Shown here piece after piece: positions 60,587-64,000 of a stretch of DNA of 64,000 bases. A program made the position numbers and the translations under genes. Numbering within the stretch: position 1 is the first letter of the stretch; the number at the start of each line of letters is the position of its first letter. This stretch comes from Apostichopus japonicus (lineage: Eukaryota > Echinodermata > Holothuroidea > Aspidochirotida > Stichopodidae). The notes below the pieces were generated by a model. It did no database searches, was not told the origin of the DNA, and saw only the letters and a list, made by a program, of their open reading frames with translations. The DNA lies in assembly GCF_037975245.1 (NCBI RefSeq), contig NC_092581.1, positions 3,298,001-3,362,000 on the forward strand. The letters are read 5' to 3'.

Positions 60587-61261
60587 ACTGATAAGTCTAA
60601 ATAAGTAATTACGAGGCAAGAGATATTACTTCACATCCTATCAATGTCATTAGCATGACAACAGATTGGCTCTACATGGGCGCATTATACAAGTGACACA
60701 TATAGTCATGTAACTAAATGTTAGTAATCAAAATCACCCAACGGCATTAAGACTCTGACAAATAAGCCCCTTATTAACTAGCTGTACTGTATAATCTTGT
60801 GAGACACAAGTTTAACACTTTCATATTTCGAGACGTATTACATTGACTATAATACCGTGAAAATGCCATTGACTTCATAATTAAACCTAATGAGTTATAT
60901 ACGCTACATCACTCAAGGAACACATTTTTGTCATGTTAAAAAGTATGGTTCGGACCTAATAAGCACATTAATAAGATAAGACTTTCCTTCGGTAGTATGT
61001 CATTTCTATTTAATGCGATCCCACAACCGTGCGTGCGTTTCTATGGAAACACAGAGCCTGAAAAAAAAAAAAAGATCACGCTCATTTTTTTGTCACGCGG
61101 AATATACAAATCGAGAAGATATCGTGCGTACACCACACGGATGAATGCGCGTGGTCTTGTTCGCGATTACGTTAATGGCATGCGTTTGAAAAATACCCAA
61201 CAAATGTTTACGTCAACCCAATATTTTCGTATTTTGGACAATGAGTAAGATAATTTAAATA

Positions 61262-61418
61262 ATGCCTTTATCGAATCCTTTCTCGCCGTCGAAATTACGG
61301 CAACGAAAACAGCGAAGACGATCAGAAAATGCGGAGACGTCACTTTCCAAGAAGGAAAAGAACAAAATAGACAACGCGGTGTGGCAGAAGTTTTGGGAAA
61401 ATTCAAGAAGCACAGATG
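61262..61418 (+). CDS. Unidentified protein, coding exon 1 (N-terminus)
   Basis: ATG at 61262 has an in-frame TAA at 61256-61258 just before it, so the start is well fixed. The exon codes for 52 residues plus one base and ends at donor GTAACT (61419). The N-terminus is very basic: SPSKLRQRKQRRRS, with SNPFSPSK before it, then SLSKKEKNKIDNAVWQKFWE. The basic cluster could be a nuclear or centrosomal targeting signal. The phase (one base over) fits the acceptor at 62937 exactly. Product not recognised. Confidence 0.65.
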
Positions 61419-61495
61419 GTAACTGTATGGGCCTAGTTTCATTTAGCCTATAACGGTTATAACGTGTAAACGGTTGTTATAGCACGTCGCTGTGA

Positions 61496-62937
61496 ATGAA
61501 AGTGGGGGGGGGGGGGGGGTCGGGTGTAGGTTGTGGCGTACTTAAGACTTTGAACTGGCGAATTATTGTCCAACTGAATTCCTCAATATATTACAGCCTA
61601 AGCCATATCGTGTGTTATCTAGCCTACATGCGTATATTTATATTAGACGTATTGTGCAAAGTTAGGGACATTTTTCCCTTGCTTCGAGAAGTTTGACTCC
61701 CGACCATTATATTATTTCTATTTCTGTTACCGGAATCTGGTCAACCCGTCTATGAAATCTCATAGCTGAATCGATAGAATTAAAGCCCGACTGAGCAAAA
61801 CCAGAGAGATTGTCATCACCGCTATCTATTAAAATAACATTATTGCCCTTATATACAATCGCAAATTTACCGTTATATCATCTTACATTTTTGAAGGGGC
61901 TTAATTGACAGTGCTATCATGGTTGAGTCATGAAATTTTGCCATCGTAATTTTGTTTTCTTTCTAAATAGTCGGAGGAATATTTCTTGTACATGATTGAT
62001 TATAATGTCAAAGAATAAATAATTAGCTCATTACATTAATTGAACAGTCACTGAATCGGTCTATGATAAGCGAAAAGCCCTGTATTACACGTACATAACA
62101 AAAAAACAAATGCCAACTTCCATTATAAATTTCGATATTTTTCATAAAAGTGGTGGGGTACTTCTGAATCAGTTCCATCAAACTGTCAACAGTTTTTGTT
62201 CTTATGGGGTATTTGTTTAATACCGATACATATCTTAGTTTGTCTGGCTTGCGTTACGTACAGTATATAGCTATGAATATGGTTACGAAGAGATTGTTAT
62301 GCGATAATTCCCTCTGAATATTTAATGGCGCTATGAGAAACACTGCAGTTCTAATAACAACACTGACAATATCGGTTTCCGCAAACAAAAAACCTTTAAA
62401 GAAAAATCGAAATGGAGAATAAGTTGGACTTAAAATACCAAAGGCGACACTTCTTCCTGATCTGCGGAGGCGTTTGTTTACAAAATATTGGAATTAGTAT
62501 TCAAGACATTGTTCGGATTACGTGGAGGTTAATATCCTGCAGCGAAAACAGTATGTTACATTTAGTGCGCAAGCGTGTTCTTATATTTTGTAGACTAATT
62601 CTCAGACCGAGCTAACTCCAGAAATACTGCAATATTCCTGCTAAGACTTCAGTGTTTTGAATAAATAAATTACCTCTCGTGTTCAGCTTCATACCAGTTG
62701 ATCACAATAACAACTCAACCCCGTTTCTAATCTGCGAAAGTATAGGTTAAATTGTTGATCAACGCTGAATGAAAACCAACAGGCAATTTTAAGATTTTTG
62801 ACTTATCTTTCGTGACCCCCCAAAAAAGGTTGAAAATAAAATGTTTCATAATTATGATATTTGTATTCTTTCAATGTTATCTTCGTTTTAAATATCATTT
62901 TGGTAATGTTACGTAACTTTGTTCATCACTTTAATAG
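61496..62937. other. Intron between the first two coding exons, with poly-G run
   Basis: The intron occupies 61419-62937. It has a run of about 16 G near 61503-61518 and is otherwise AT-rich. A 67-codon frame at 62412-62615 has no splice support and is not called. Confidence 0.5.
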
Positions 62938-63083
62938 TTCAGTTTGAAGGCCGCCCTCTAACACCCGCTCTGCCGTACAGTAAGGACTTTGGTACTTTTG
63001 ATCTGACCCTCTGTGAGGGGCGTGACGGAAGATGCATAGTTCTAGTTGAATACGACCAACGGATTTTCTTGAATGGAAAGCAG
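62938..63083 (+). CDS. Unidentified protein, coding exon 2
   Basis: The acceptor TTTAATAG (ending 62937) and donor GTAAAT (63084) bound 146 bases that continue the frame of exon 1: codon 53 is completed to Val, and the exon ends in phase 0 at residue 101. The peptide alternates hydrophobic and polar residues (FDLTLCEG, then CIVLVEYDQRIFLNG), the pattern of consecutive beta strands with a turn at GRDG. A compact beta-rich domain such as a PH-like or polo-box-like fold is conceivable, but there is no diagnostic motif. An acceptor five bases downstream is excluded by phase. Confidence 0.7.
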
Positions 63084-63528
63084 GTAAATCTATTCTTATT
63101 TTACTCTGTTAGTTAAATGTTTATATGTTCTAATTTCTTTTAATTGTAAATTACGTTTGAGTGCCTCATGTAAAATTAGCGTTTTGCATCGCTTAATGAG
63201 TTTTGCCCTTGAAAGTTGAATTAAAATAAATAGTAAACATATCGCTACCTGCAAACTGAAAAGCATGTTCAATCCTTTTCAGGTACAATAACCTCGTGAT
63301 TTTATCCTTTCTCATATTAAGCACACTTTGAAGCAATTCCGCAACCCCTTTTTTTTGGTCAAGTTTTATTGATCTCACAGTAATATTCATTTCCAATAGA
63401 TTTAAAGAAATGTGTCAGGTATTTTAGAACTATGACACATTTTTGTGAATCTTCCTTTCTCCGACCCTTTTATCTCCTTTCCCACCCCTCCTATTAGACC
63501 CCTCCCCTGGATGATTTTAACATCTTAG

Positions 63529-63563
63529 ACCCCCCCCCCACCCACCCCACACACACACACACA
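63529..63563. repeat. Poly-C plus (CA)n microsatellite
   Basis: A C-rich run followed by about ten CA units, in the intron between coding exons 2 and 3. Confidence 0.9.
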
Positions 63564-63728
63564 ACCAGCGAAAAACATTTTAATTGCGCTCATGGTACAG
63601 CATCCATAACATTTACTAACACGAATAGCATACAAGTGTTGCGGCATTTTTTCGTCTACATCGATATTTTCAGTATCACACACTATGTCTATTTTTCTAT
63701 TACTTTTCATGTTTTCAAATTATACCAG

Positions 63729-64000
63729 GTTTACATTTCGGATAATGGGGCAGTTACTGACAACAAAGGATTATCCGATAGAATCCTTTCCCAATGTTTT
63801 CAAACTGTCATGGAAGCTAAATATGACGTAAGACAAAAGGAGGATGGATATAAAGAGAAAACTAACAAGAGCAGTGTTCCCACCAAGAGGAGATCTGAAT
63901 CGTTATTGAGAGACAGCGGTATGGATCATCCAGAGGTCGAAAAAAGAGGAACTACCCCCCATCTAGCAGAAAAACCAAGTGTGAGATTCCGTTTAAACCC
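63729..64000 (+). CDS. Unidentified protein, coding exon 3 (runs off window)
   Basis: The acceptor ATACCAG (ending 63728) continues phase 0 from residue 102, and the frame is open for 90 codons plus two bases to the window edge. The first part (VYISDNGAVTDNKGLSDRIL) completes the beta-rich region and leads into a probable helix (SQCFQTVMEAKYD). From about residue 140 the sequence is hydrophilic and rich in Lys, Glu and Ser, probably disordered. With exons 1 and 2 about 191 residues are visible; the C-terminus is outside. No family could be named. Confidence 0.75.

Larger units (their letters stand above)
59019..61261. other. Intergenic region with hormone-receptor-like sites and repeats
   Basis: No exon is supported between the poly(A) signal at 59013 and the start at 61262. 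It holds two DR1-type sites (59991-60020), a duplicated GTGTTCAACACACCTTGT (about 60192-60227), and a pair of related TATCGTGTCGTA-type segments (60424-60466 and 60540-60586). CpG-containing sequence just before 61262 probably includes the promoter and leader of the next gene. Confidence 0.4.

Noticed and set aside
62412-62615. 67-codon frame as an exon of the 61262 gene
   Set aside because: Exons at 61262 and 62938 already join in phase, and this frame lacks clear splice sites.

Overview
The window reads as nuclear DNA of an animal, not of a prokaryote. It is AT-rich, has no long non-repetitive ORF, is full of microsatellites, minisatellites, tRNA-derived SINEs and short DNA transposons, and its few convincing genes are split into short exons with GT-AG introns in matching phase. 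The SINE style and general texture suggest a marine invertebrate, perhaps a deuterostome such as an echinoderm. That placement is an impression, not a demonstrated assignment.

Layout. Positions 1 to about 50,400 form a long stretch in which I cannot support any complete gene. It contains two SINEs, a complete hAT-type MITE (20202-20528) and a related 1.5-kb hAT element (26101-27633), both with perfect 8-bp target duplications. It also holds a TTAA-flanked MITE candidate (7009-7260), a 31-bp minisatellite (28669-29174), several other tandem repeats, and high-complexity islands that may be regulatory. Four RFX X-box-like sites and two of three CTCF-like sites lie here. A coding-like relic with two in-frame stops is at 43713-44195.

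Positions 50,400 to 64,000 are genic. (A) A minus-strand first coding exon (50451-50501) begins a gene running leftwards. (B) A three-coding-exon plus-strand gene (52969-55493) encodes a 399-residue, probably disordered protein; its CpG-rich 5' region lies between A and B, which are divergent. (C) A minus-strand exon candidate lies at 57589-57806. (D) A plus-strand terminal exon with a Pro/Tyr-rich tail lies at 58831-58974, followed by a poly(A) signal. (E) The first three exons of a plus-strand gene (61262-64000) run off the right edge. I recognise none of these proteins, so no functional links among them are claimed.

I found no clearly new biological system. The best leads are the structurally intact hAT family, the repeated TACAGCGCG motif plus a heat-shock-like palindrome upstream of gene B, tandem perfect or near-perfect DR1 nuclear-receptor sites near 60.0 kb, and the scattered palindromic RFX-type sites.
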